Shown piece after piece: positions 10,139-18,283 of a stretch of 37,955 bases of DNA (its first letter is position 1; the number at the start of each line of letters is the position of its first letter). Source of the DNA: an uncultured Verrucomicrobiales bacterium (GTDB taxonomy: Bacteria; Verrucomicrobiota; Verrucomicrobiia; Verrucomicrobiales; DEV007). The position numbers and the translations under genes were made by a program. The notes beneath the pieces are model-generated. The model had not been told where the DNA came from. It saw nothing but the letters and a program-made list of their open reading frames with translations, and searched no databases. Location of the stretch: positions 1 to 37,955 of the forward strand of contig CAJXQE010000018.1 of NCBI GenBank assembly GCA_913058215.1, given 5' to 3'.

Positions 10139-10157
10139 ATGAGCGATTATCGCTCAT
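10139..10157. terminator. short perfect hairpin between convergent genes
   Basis: ATGAGCGA and TCGCTCAT are separated by TTA, giving an 8-base-pair perfect stem between the ends of eboB (plus strand) and the CehA/McbA gene (minus strand). Neither side has a strong T tract, so it is at best a weak bidirectional terminator. Confidence 0.5.
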
Positions 10158-10192
10158 GACATGGAATTGGCAGCTATCGGATTGGCCGAATT

Positions 10193-11833
10193 TTACCTAC
10201 GACTCGTCGGCAAGGTCAAAAGCCCTTCGTAGAATTCCGCCGCCTCCCGGAATTCTTTTACTTCCTCTTCCGACAGCACGCCTTCGTGCCTCGTAATCTC
10301 GTCGCGAACCCGCTTGAGGAGAAACTCCACTTCTTCTTTCCGCGGTCGCAAAGGCTTACCCGGAACATCGACATATACGGGTGATGAATGGGCAAAACTT
10401 CTCCGACCGTTTCCCCGGTCAGCAAAGGCACGAACAACGATCCAGGAGGATTCTTTCACAGAGACCTCTGTCGTGATTTCTTCCCTCGAAATCAATCCAC
10501 CGGGCCTGGTCTCTTTGGATGCGACCGGGATCGACTCCACGACCTTTCCGTTCACGACAATCTCAATCTTCGTAAGAGCCTGAGAAACGGGACTGGAAAC
10601 TTTTCCACGAACCTTGACGACACCGGTGCCCGATTCCACCAGAGAGATCCTTTCACCCGGCCCCTTTCCTCCTACAGTCACTTCCAGCATCGGGCCGGTC
10701 GTTACGAAGCTCCGGCCTTTTTCCAGTCCCTCCATCCAGGCATCATAGTTGAATTCGCCCTCAAGCTGCACATAGACCCGACCGTATCCCAGCGGAACCG
10801 GATGAACCCCCGACGCAGTGCCCCCGCTTGGTTTGATATTGAAACCGCAATTGAGCAGCGCGTAGTAGTTCTGAAATCCAAAATCAATCCACCCGTTCTC
10901 GGTAAGGCCGGTTTCGTCCTTCTCAATATTCATGTAGTCCGCGACATATTCAGGAAACCAGGATTTAAACATGAACTCAGTTCGCCAGATGTGATTGTTG
11001 GTCAGCTCAAACAGATTCACCTTAGTCTGCGGGATCAACATCATCGACCATGGCCAGTTCTGTTTGTCGAGGTCAAGGATGGCCCCCTGTCGACGAGCCT
11101 CTTCAGCAACTGCACGAACCGGCATCGCCGGCAGCCTGAGTTTCTTCTGATGGTTCAAAACGAATAGAGCACCAAGAACATGCCGCTGCCCATTCACCGA
11201 GGTAATCTCATACTCTGTGTTCCGCGGCCAGATCACATGGGTGTCGTCAATTTTGATCAATTGCCCGGGCGGAACCGGGTCGGTATTCCGATTATTGAGA
11301 AACGGCGTGTCCTCCAGCTTGCTCACCCATGCCGTGAGGGGCAGAGCAACATTGAGGTCCTCACACAGCATTAAAGTCTTCAAATCATCGATCGTTCGAT
11401 GGACATGGGTCTCTCCACTGAACCAGCCGCCTTCACTCATATCGATCCAGCGCTGCAAACTCAATACGACTTCAGGAGCCCCTGCACTGACTGTCACCTC
11501 CCTCTGAACGGGAATGAACTCCTTCCCTTTTTCTGCAGTGAAGGTGTATTTCCCGGGAGGGAGGACCACGGAAAAAGGATGAGCACTGAGAGAAGTGTGG
11601 ACTTCAACACTTCCTCCCCGCGTTATCTCATAGGGGATTGCAATTCCGCCTTCAGAGATGGCGACGAAATTCTTTGCCTCTTCCGATTCGATATAGAGCC
11701 GGGCGTGAACAGCATCCCCCGGCGAATCCGAATCGACAATTTTGCCTCTGATCTTGACTCCCTCTTCACCCCGACCGGAGAGACATAAGAGAGTGACTGA
11801 CAGGAAGTAAAAAACAAAGCGGTGCCGGTTCAT
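10193..11833 (-). CDS. secreted CehA/McbA-family metallohydrolase-like protein
   Basis: The ATG at 11831-11833 gives MNRHRFVFYFLSVTLLCLSG, a Sec signal peptide; the open frame to 11980 upstream reads as non-coding. Residues about 25-125 form a beta-rich, carboxypeptidase-regulatory-like domain (KIRGKIVDSDSPGDAVHARLYI). Next comes a PHP-like domain starting at WFSGETHVH with H143 and H145, the first metal ligands of CehA/McbA proteins, which are known from carbaryl hydrolysis but are mostly uncharacterised. The segment NCGFNIKPSGGTASGVHPVPLGYGRVYV near residue 380 and EGLEKGRSFVTTGPML near 420 also fit that family. The C-terminus is helical. The substrate cannot be predicted. It is divergent from the TonB-dependent receptor gene. 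Confidence 0.75.
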   Translation of the reverse strand: MNRHRFVFYFLSVTLLCLSGRGEEGVKIRGKIVDSDSPGDAVHARLYIESEEAKNFVAISEGGIAIPYEITRGGSVEVHTSLSAHPFSVVLPPGKYTFTAEKGKEFIPVQREVTVSAGAPEVVLSLQRWIDMSEGGWFSGETHVHRTIDDLKTLMLCEDLNVALPLTAWVSKLEDTPFLNNRNTDPVPPGQLIKIDDTHVIWPRNTEYEITSVNGQRHVLGALFVLNHQKKLRLPAMPVRAVAEEARRQGAILDLDKQNWPWSMMLIPQTKVNLFELTNNHIWRTEFMFKSWFPEYVADYMNIEKDETGLTENGWIDFGFQNYYALLNCGFNIKPSGGTASGVHPVPLGYGRVYVQLEGEFNYDAWMEGLEKGRSFVTTGPMLEVTVGGKGPGERISLVESGTGVVKVRGKVSSPVSQALTKIEIVVNGKVVESIPVASKETRPGGLISREEITTEVSVKESSWIVVRAFADRGNGRRSFAHSSPVYVDVPGKPLRPRKEEVEFLLKRVRDEITRHEGVLSEEEVKEFREAAEFYEGLLTLPTSRR

Positions 11834-12017
11834 ACCCACAACTGTATGAAAGTTTTCCGAATCTGGAGAAGCCTCAATTCGGGCCCGATTGCGGAGAAAC
11901 AGTCTTCTGTTTTCTGAGAGTCTCCTGCCCCTATCCGATACCGCCCCGCCCATGTGGGGGCTCTCCGTTCCCTCAATCACGCCATCTATTTTTGAAAAAG
12001 GTTCAATTTTAATTTGC

Positions 12018-12038
12018 TATTGAGACGCAGTCGCAATA
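12018..12038 (+). promoter_or_regulatory. putative Fur-type operator before the receptor gene
   Basis: A 21-base interrupted palindrome, TATTGAGACGCAGTCGCAATA plus its near-identical reverse complement, has symmetric halves TATTG-n-GAC and GTC-n-CAATA. It ends 33 bases before the receptor ATG, where a promoter would lie. Size and position fit a Fur or other iron-regulator box; the match is by eye only. Confidence 0.5.
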
Positions 12039-12071
12039 AGACTTGGGGAGCTACAAAAACTATTCATTCAA

Positions 12072-14504
12072 ATGACCTACTCGAGACTACTCAACGGACT
12101 TACTGCTTCTGCATTAATTCTGATCGCGAATCCATCCTCCACCAGCGCTCAAGATCTCGACTCCGTTGTTGTCGAAACAACTTCGGAAAATACTGCGGCG
12201 GTCAGTGACGCTGAAACCGTAGAAGAAACCGGAACGCTTGATGTGACGGTTGTAGAATCCACCCCCGCTCCCGTAACTGCGCCAACAGTTCGTCGTGCCA
12301 CGGTTTCCCGCCCGGTGGAAATCGAAGTTTACGACACAATTGAAACCGACATCTTTGACGGCGGAGCAGAAGCAACCGCCGCTCTCCCCGGCTCCGGATT
12401 TTTCATTACCAGTCAGGACATTCGCGATCAAAACTATGTGAATGTGAATCGCATCCTCGCCAAAGTCCCCGGAGTTTACGTCCGTGAAGAGGACGGGGCC
12501 GGCCTTTTCCCCAACATCTCGATCCGCGGTGTTGACGGAACTCGCTCGGAGAAAGTCACGATCATGGAAGATGGAATTCTCCAGGCGCCAGCTCCCTATG
12601 CAGCGCCTTCGGCTTACTACTCTCCCAATGTTGGCCGTATGGCAGGTGTCGAAATTTTGAAAGGCTCCAGCCAAGTCAAATACGGTCCTCATACCACCGG
12701 CGGCGTTATCAACTACCTCTCCACACCCATTCCTGAGCATGAGCAATTCTACTCACGAACCACTTATGGAAGTAACAATACCGTTCAGGCTCACTTTCAC
12801 TACGGGGATACTCTTGAAACCAAATCCGGGAAAATCGGCTACCTCGCGGAAATTTACACCAAGCGCTCCGACGGCTTCCGCACCATCGACGCCGGAAACG
12901 GAATTCCTGCTTCCGATAATACCGGCTACCAAGTCATTGAACCAATGGTCAAACTTTCATGGGAACCGAACACCGTTCTTGATCAGAAGGTTGAATTCAA
13001 ATACGGCTTCAGCGACTCCGATGCCGACGAAACCTATCTCGGCCTTACTGAAACTGATTTCCGTGCGAATCCCTATCGCCGCTATGCCGGTTCATTTCTC
13101 GATAACATCAGCACACAGCAGCATCGCACCTACTTGAAACACAGCATCGCCCTGAACGAAGACCTCAATGTGAAGTTCGCAGGCTACTACAACAATTTCG
13201 AGCGAGACTGGTTCAAGATTCGTCAGGTAAATGGCGCATCACTCCACACCACCCTAGGACCAACGGGATTGCCAGCCAACCTCGCTACGCTCAAAGGACA
13301 AGCCCCCGGACTTCTCGGGTATCGTCACAACGCCCGGAGCTATGAATCCTACGGCGTTCAGGCATCCGCCGATTACCATATCGAAACCGGGGCCCTCGAT
13401 CACACTTTCGAAGTTGGAGTCCGCGAACACAAAGACAATATTCGGAGATTTCAGGAGAATACCAACGTCACTATTGGCGGAGCGGGAACTTCTCCTATCA
13501 TTGCGAACCAGGGCCCGGGTTCCGGAGGAAATCGACTCCAGGAATCGAACGCGACCGCAATCTGGTTTCAGGACAAAGTCAAAATCGGAAACCTTTCGAT
13601 CACCCCTGGTGTTCGCCACGAACGGGTCGAACTCCACAACACGGACTTCGCCAGTGACGCGACCAATACTCCAACAGCAGTTCGCAATGGCGAGATCGAC
13701 TGGTGGGTTGCAGGGATCGGATTGAACTACGAATTCGATGAATCCAACTCTGTCTTCGGTGGCGTCTACGAAGGTGTTTCCAGTCCATCACCAAGATCTC
13801 GACTTTCCAGCATGGTAGGTCTCGAAGAAAGCCTCGGATATGAACTCGGCTTCCGTCATAGCGGCGAAAACTTCAATGCTGAGCTCGTCGGTTTCCTCAC
13901 TGACTTCAACAACATCATCAGCACAGCAGCTGGCCTTGGACAGGGAAGCACCCAGAACGCAGGGAGCGGACGGGTCGCCGGTATCGAAGCTCTCGCCAGT
14001 TTCGACCCGAACCAGGGGCGTGACATCCGCACACCTCTCTTCGTCAGTGCAACCTACACCGACACCACCCTCGACCAGGCATTGACCGCCGGTGGTGGTG
14101 AAGACATCTATGGAGACGGCACTGGTGGACCCGGTATCGCCGGAGCGAACCTCCCTTACATCCCGGAGTGGAAAATAACCACCGGTGTCGGAGTTGAAAC
14201 CGATCAGTGGGGCATTGATCTGACCGCTTCCTACGTCAGCGACACTTTTGGAACAGCCCTCAATTCGCCCGTGCCCGTCACCTCGTCCCGCCAGGGTGAA
14301 GTCGACGGTGGTGTGATCGTTGATCTTGGCGCATTCTATCAATTGAATCCTAAAACCAAATTCATTGGCGGAGTCCACAACCTCTTCGAAGAAGTCATGC
14401 TCAGCAGTCGAATCCCTGAAGGCCCCCGTGCCAATGCTCCCCGTGAATTCTACATCGGAATGGAAATCCTCTGGGAACCTTCCGGAAAACAGTCTTACAA
14501 ATAA
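12072..14504 (+). CDS. TonB-dependent outer-membrane receptor, FecA-like
   Basis: The 810-residue protein is a gated outer-membrane beta-barrel for uptake of a ferric siderophore or similar ligand, driven by the ExbB-ExbD-TonB genes that follow. It has a Sec signal peptide (to about residue 26, ANPSSTSAQ), an extended N-terminal stretch with a TonB-box-like LDVTVVES near residue 55, and the plug domain (SGFFITSQDIRDQNYVNVNRILAKVPGVYVR, ISIRGVDGTRSEKVTIMEDGI, VEILKGSSQVKYGPHTTGGVINYLSTP). The barrel ends with the classical C-terminal strand EFYIGMEILWEP. Plug motifs resemble Fe(III)-dicitrate receptors, but the transported ligand is inferred. No FecA-type N-terminal signalling domain or fecI/fecR pair is present. 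A Fur-like box lies just upstream. Confidence 0.9.
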   Translation: MTYSRLLNGLTASALILIANPSSTSAQDLDSVVVETTSENTAAVSDAETVEETGTLDVTVVESTPAPVTAPTVRRATVSRPVEIEVYDTIETDIFDGGAEATAALPGSGFFITSQDIRDQNYVNVNRILAKVPGVYVREEDGAGLFPNISIRGVDGTRSEKVTIMEDGILQAPAPYAAPSAYYSPNVGRMAGVEILKGSSQVKYGPHTTGGVINYLSTPIPEHEQFYSRTTYGSNNTVQAHFHYGDTLETKSGKIGYLAEIYTKRSDGFRTIDAGNGIPASDNTGYQVIEPMVKLSWEPNTVLDQKVEFKYGFSDSDADETYLGLTETDFRANPYRRYAGSFLDNISTQQHRTYLKHSIALNEDLNVKFAGYYNNFERDWFKIRQVNGASLHTTLGPTGLPANLATLKGQAPGLLGYRHNARSYESYGVQASADYHIETGALDHTFEVGVREHKDNIRRFQENTNVTIGGAGTSPIIANQGPGSGGNRLQESNATAIWFQDKVKIGNLSITPGVRHERVELHNTDFASDATNTPTAVRNGEIDWWVAGIGLNYEFDESNSVFGGVYEGVSSPSPRSRLSSMVGLEESLGYELGFRHSGENFNAELVGFLTDFNNIISTAAGLGQGSTQNAGSGRVAGIEALASFDPNQGRDIRTPLFVSATYTDTTLDQALTAGGGEDIYGDGTGGPGIAGANLPYIPEWKITTGVGVETDQWGIDLTASYVSDTFGTALNSPVPVTSSRQGEVDGGVIVDLGAFYQLNPKTKFIGGVHNLFEEVMLSSRIPEGPRANAPREFYIGMEILWEPSGKQSYK

Positions 14505-14530
14505 GGAGACGCGTTTACTCTTCATCGCCC

Positions 14531-15310
14531 ATGCTTACCGCTTTTTCTGCAAACAAAGTGTTACTCGCCATCGCTCCGATCTTTCTGATCGGGGAGATTG
14601 GTGTTTGTCAGGATGTTTCCCCGACAGCTGCTTCCGTGGAGGCCAAAGCAAAGCAGCTCATCGAAACCAGAAAAGCCATTGCAGCTGAATCGGCTGCATG
14701 GACGGAACAGAAACAACTTTTCTCCGATCTCATCGCTCTTCGGAAAAGAGAAATTGCGGGAATCGATGAATTCACGGCAAGCGCCACGGATCGAATCGCC
14801 GAGGTGAAAAAGAAGCGGGCCGAACTCGAGAACGATGAGGCAGCGCGAAAGCAGTGGCGGGTTGATTTTGAGAAACGCATCGCGATCCTCGAAGACTCAC
14901 TGCGGCCCTTGGTCCTTCGCTTCCCGCCGCCTCTCCGCGATAAAATTGAAGAGTCACTCACCCGACTCGATGAACCCGACCCGGAGATCCCGCTTCAAAA
15001 TCGATTCCGGGATCTCGCCGCAATTGTAAATGCTTCTGCCGAATTTCAGAATACGATCACGGTCAGTTCCGATATCCGTGAAGTCGGTGACCGCAGCATC
15101 GAAGTGGATGTTTTCTACCTTGGGCTAACTCAAGCCTGGTATGTCGACCGCACCGGTAAACTCGCCGGAACAGGCGTCCCGACCAACGACGGATGGAAGT
15201 GGACCGGGAATCCAAAACTCGCATCGAAAATTCGTGAAGCGATTGATATCCAAAGCAAGGTGGCACCTCCCGGGTTTGTCGAACTCCCCATAGGAGGAGA
15301 GCAACCATGA
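14531..15310 (+). CDS. DUF3450 family periplasmic protein of a TonB2-type operon
   Basis: The 259-residue protein has an N-terminal signal segment (KVLLAIAPIFLIGEIGVCQD) and a long coiled-coil region (about residues 35-120: ARKREI-like, TDRIAEVKKKRAELENDEAARKQW), then a domain with LRFPPPLRDKIEESLTRLDEPD and VDVFYLGLTQAWYVDRTGKLAG typical of DUF3450. This family is encoded with TtpC-ExbB-ExbD-TonB in marine bacteria and is thought to assist energy transfer across the periplasm; the mechanism is not known. It starts 26 bases after the receptor stop and its own stop overlaps the next start by four bases, showing a co-transcribed and coupled operon. Confidence 0.85.
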   Translation: MLTAFSANKVLLAIAPIFLIGEIGVCQDVSPTAASVEAKAKQLIETRKAIAAESAAWTEQKQLFSDLIALRKREIAGIDEFTASATDRIAEVKKKRAELENDEAARKQWRVDFEKRIAILEDSLRPLVLRFPPPLRDKIEESLTRLDEPDPEIPLQNRFRDLAAIVNASAEFQNTITVSSDIREVGDRSIEVDVFYLGLTQAWYVDRTGKLAGTGVPTNDGWKWTGNPKLASKIREAIDIQSKVAPPGFVELPIGGEQP

Positions 15311-16701
15311 TCTCCCGCTTCACAGTTGCCGTAGCAATTGCCGTCATTGGCTTAACGCTGAACTCCGGGATTCCCCTCAATGGACAGGAGCAGGATTCTG
15401 AAACGCCATCCCTTGAGTCCGTCGCAAAATCGTTCGACTCAGACCTTGAAGCGGAATTGCAGAAGCTCACGGCACTCCGTCAACAAATCGCAGAGGAGAA
15501 ACCCACACTCGCTCGCGAAATGAATGAGACGGCGGCCACGCTTCGGGAAAAGCAGCGCTCCTATGACATCGCCCGTAGCACTCGCGAGGCCATTTCCGAC
15601 GAGTTTGAAAAGGCCGAAAAGCAATTGAAGGTTTGGCGGGACGAAAGAACTTATATCGACGGACTGCTTCTCGATCTGCGCCGCAACCTTGAAGCTCAAT
15701 CCAGTCTTGCCCGCGTCGAAGCTCAGAAGGAATTGCTGAAACAAGCGAGCAGCGAAGGTGATGACGGAACGACTGCTCGGCTCGATCTGCTCGATGCCGC
15801 GATCCGTCGCATCGCCGAAAGTGGAAAGGCTGAATCCTATACCGGCAGCGCCCTCGATTCCGAAGGTGTGCTGCAAAAAGGTACCTTCGCAGAAGCCGGA
15901 CCAGTGAGCTGGTTCACTCCTTTATCCGGAAACGATGCCGGCCTCATCGCCAGCACCCCGGATCTCGTTCCTGAACTGATCCCCGATACTGCAGATCCTG
16001 ACGAGATTCAAAAACTCATCGATGGAAAGCCCGGCTCTCCTTCATTCGATCCGACACTAGGAACAGCCATTGCTCTCGACCACGCTGACCCAACGATCAT
16101 CGAACACATCCGTCAGGGCGGTCTCTGGATTTTTCCTATCCTTTTCCTCGCTCTGATTGCTTTGATTGCCGCAATTGGAAAATGGATTCAGTTGTTCCGC
16201 ATTCGCGATCTCAAATCCGGAGTCGTTCAAAAAGTAATCGATGCGGTCAGTGGAGGGAGCAAAGAGGAAGCGCAAGGAATCATCGATGCGATTCAGCATC
16301 CGGCACGACACATCCTCGCGGAAGGCATCAAGTCTTCCGGTCTCGAATCTGACGACCTCGAAGAAGCCCTTTACGCAAAGTATATGGAAGCACTGCCACC
16401 TCTTCAGAAAGGTCTCCCGTTTATCGCGATTGCTTCAGCCACCGCACCACTGCTTGGTCTGCTGGGAACGGTCACCGGTATGATTCACACCTTCCAGCGG
16501 ATCACTATTTTTGGAACCGGAGATACCAAGTCTCTAACCTCCGGAATCTCAGAGGCGCTTGTCACCACTGAAGTCGGTTTGATCGTCGCGATCCCTGCCC
16601 TCATCGCCCACGCTTTACTCCAACGAAAAGTACAGGGAATCCGTTCGACAATGGAGATGACCAGCGTGGCTTTCATCAACGGAGTAAAAAGCAGAAAGTA
16701 G
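15307..16701 (+). CDS. ttpC: TtpC-like long MotA/TolQ/ExbB proton-channel protein
   Basis: This 464-residue protein combines a signal peptide (about residues 1-27), a roughly 230-residue periplasmic coiled-coil extension (LQKLTALRQQIAEEK, AEKQLKVWRDERTYIDGLLLDL) and a C-terminal MotA/TolQ/ExbB domain. The three membrane helices of that domain lie at about 274-294, 372-395 (LLGLLGTVTGMIHTF) and 417-438 (EVGLIVAIPALIAHALL). This architecture is that of Vibrio TtpC, the extra ExbB-like subunit that TonB2 systems need. It is translationally coupled to the DUF3450 gene upstream (ATGA overlap), and the ExbB gene starts right after its stop codon. Confidence 0.88.
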   Translation: MISRFTVAVAIAVIGLTLNSGIPLNGQEQDSETPSLESVAKSFDSDLEAELQKLTALRQQIAEEKPTLAREMNETAATLREKQRSYDIARSTREAISDEFEKAEKQLKVWRDERTYIDGLLLDLRRNLEAQSSLARVEAQKELLKQASSEGDDGTTARLDLLDAAIRRIAESGKAESYTGSALDSEGVLQKGTFAEAGPVSWFTPLSGNDAGLIASTPDLVPELIPDTADPDEIQKLIDGKPGSPSFDPTLGTAIALDHADPTIIEHIRQGGLWIFPILFLALIALIAAIGKWIQLFRIRDLKSGVVQKVIDAVSGGSKEEAQGIIDAIQHPARHILAEGIKSSGLESDDLEEALYAKYMEALPPLQKGLPFIAIASATAPLLGLLGTVTGMIHTFQRITIFGTGDTKSLTSGISEALVTTEVGLIVAIPALIAHALLQRKVQGIRSTMEMTSVAFINGVKSRK

Positions 16702-17145
16702 ATGTCTCTTTTTCAACAGCTCAGTTCAGAATTCCGCGACCTTTCCAGTGAAGGCGGGTGGATCTTCTGGTGTCTTGTCATCCTTGCATTTGCTATCGCA
16801 TTCTCCCTCCTCTCAGTGTGGCAGACGCTCGTTTCATCCCACCTCAAAACAGCGCATCCTGAAACTTCTGAAGCGGATCTGGCAAAGGCTTCCCGGCGAA
16901 TTCATTTTGCCTTTGTCCTCATCGGAGTCGCTCCTCTAATCGGTTTGCTAGGCACTGTGTCCGGGATGTTCGCCACTTTTCACGGAATGGCTTCCTCTGC
17001 GGCGGCTGCTCCTATGGACGCCATTTCCAATGGTATCTCGGAAGCTCTCATCACGACACAAACTGGACTGATAATTGCTGTTCCCACCTTCATCGTTTGT
17101 ACGATCTTAAAGGGAAGACTCAAGACCCTCACCACTGAAACCTAA
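16702..17145 (+). CDS. exbB: ExbB, proton-channel subunit of the TonB complex
   Basis: The 147-residue protein is a compact MotA/TolQ/ExbB family member with helices at about residues 20-40, 70-94 and 113-135. The family signature PLIGLLGTVSGMFATFHGM and the third helix LITTQTGLIIAVPTFIV are clear. It is shorter than E. coli ExbB and like the ExbB2 proteins of TonB2 operons. With ExbD it forms the inner-membrane proton channel that energises TonB. The start codon directly abuts the TtpC stop and the ExbD start follows 12 bases after its stop. Confidence 0.9.
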   Translation: MSLFQQLSSEFRDLSSEGGWIFWCLVILAFAIAFSLLSVWQTLVSSHLKTAHPETSEADLAKASRRIHFAFVLIGVAPLIGLLGTVSGMFATFHGMASSAAAAPMDAISNGISEALITTQTGLIIAVPTFIVCTILKGRLKTLTTET

Positions 17146-17157
17146 CAAACTGCCAAG

Positions 17158-17565
17158 GTGCGACGCTTCCAACAGAAACAGGAGAATTCCGATTCGACCG
17201 GCGAGATCAATATCTCACCGCTGATCGATGTCGTATTCATACTCCTGATCTTCTTCATTGTTACGACGGTGTTCGTTGAGGAGACCGGTATCGATATCGA
17301 CAAGCCTCGTGCAGCAACCCAGGAGGACCTCGAGAAAAATAGTATCCTCATTGGAATCAACCCGGCCGGCGGCGTCTTCTACGGAGGCCGTGAAATTGGA
17401 GCCGGCGGAGTAAGGGCGGTCGTCAGTCGTTTGATTCGGCAGGAGGAAATGCCAGTGATCATCCAGGCGGATCGACGAACTCCCACAGCCACTACTGTCG
17501 AAGTGATGGATGAAGCAAAACTCGGAGGTGCCGCAAAAGTCTTTGTATCAACGACCAATGAGTAG
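17158..17565 (+). CDS. exbD: ExbD/TolR family biopolymer transport protein
   Basis: The 135-residue protein has a GTG start, a short cytoplasmic N-terminus, one membrane helix (about residues 21-40, ISPLIDVVFILLIFFIVTT) with the conserved proton-carrying Asp at about residue 24, and a periplasmic domain (VIIQADRRTPTATTVEVMDEAKLGGAAKVFV). It is the partner of ExbB in the proton channel. Alternative starts are few because the membrane helix begins so soon after the GTG. Its stop overlaps the likely tonB start by eight bases. Confidence 0.92.
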   Translation: MRRFQQKQENSDSTGEINISPLIDVVFILLIFFIVTTVFVEETGIDIDKPRAATQEDLEKNSILIGINPAGGVFYGGREIGAGGVRAVVSRLIRQEEMPVIIQADRRTPTATTVEVMDEAKLGGAAKVFVSTTNE

Positions 17566-18280
17566 CCTTTCCCTCAGCAATCCCGCCGACGGAATGTCGA
17601 AAGGGAAAAGAAATCTGAAACGCCAACGCGTCCTTCCGTTTCGCAGTGGTTCAATGGCTCTGGTCGTCCGGCTAATCGGAGCGGTGGCCCTCACCACATT
17701 GCTCCTACTCTTTCTGGCCGTGTCTCGCTGGCTGGCCGCACCCGCTCCTCCGGAACTGACAATTCGCACCCTGCAAAGTGCCGATGCCGTTTCGCTCCCG
17801 GCACCTCCCCCGCCCCCTGCATCGGAGACGCCTCCACCACCTCCTCCTCCCGAAACGGTTCCGCTTCCAAAACTCGAGATTCTAATCGACAGTGTGGCTC
17901 CTCCTATCAAGGCAACAACAGAGAATCGGCTGGAACTCAGCATGACTCTTCCTGATTTTTCTCCGGCAATCGATCAGCCGAGGCAACGAATGTTGTTTTC
18001 CTCAAAGGAGCTGGATTCCCAGCCCAAGTTGCTGAACCGGCCTTCCGCAACCTTTCCCAAATCGCAACTCGATCAGGGAGTGACCGAAGGAAAAGCCACC
18101 CTCGAAGTCGTGATCAGTCCCTCCGGCAAAGTCACTGTCAGGCGGGTTCTTGAAAGTTCCCATCCTGACTTTGCGAGAATGGCTAGATCCTTTGCCACAC
18201 GCGCAAAATTTTCGCCTCCGAAAAAAGAAGGGCGATCCGTCAGCTCCGTTTTCAAATGGCCTCTGGTTTTGAAGCACTGA
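17558..18280 (+). CDS. tonB: TonB energy-transducing protein
   Basis: TonB spans the periplasm and passes proton-motive energy from ExbB-ExbD to the outer-membrane receptor. The product of about 240 residues has a basic cytoplasmic N-terminus, a membrane anchor at about 34-56 (ALVVRLIGAVALTTLLLLFLA), a proline-rich spacer at about 81-100 (PAPPPPPASETPPPPPPPET) and a C-terminal TonB domain (LNRPSATFPKSQLDQGVTEG through LEVVISPSGKVTVRRVLESS and FATRAKFSPPKKEGRSVSS). I chose the ATG at 17558, which overlaps exbD by eight bases; 17594 is an alternative, while 17510 is unlikely because of the long overlap. Confidence 0.9.
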   Translation: MSSLSLSNPADGMSKGKRNLKRQRVLPFRSGSMALVVRLIGAVALTTLLLLFLAVSRWLAAPAPPELTIRTLQSADAVSLPAPPPPPASETPPPPPPPETVPLPKLEILIDSVAPPIKATTENRLELSMTLPDFSPAIDQPRQRMLFSSKELDSQPKLLNRPSATFPKSQLDQGVTEGKATLEVVISPSGKVTVRRVLESSHPDFARMARSFATRAKFSPPKKEGRSVSSVFKWPLVLKH

Positions 18281-18283
18281 AAC

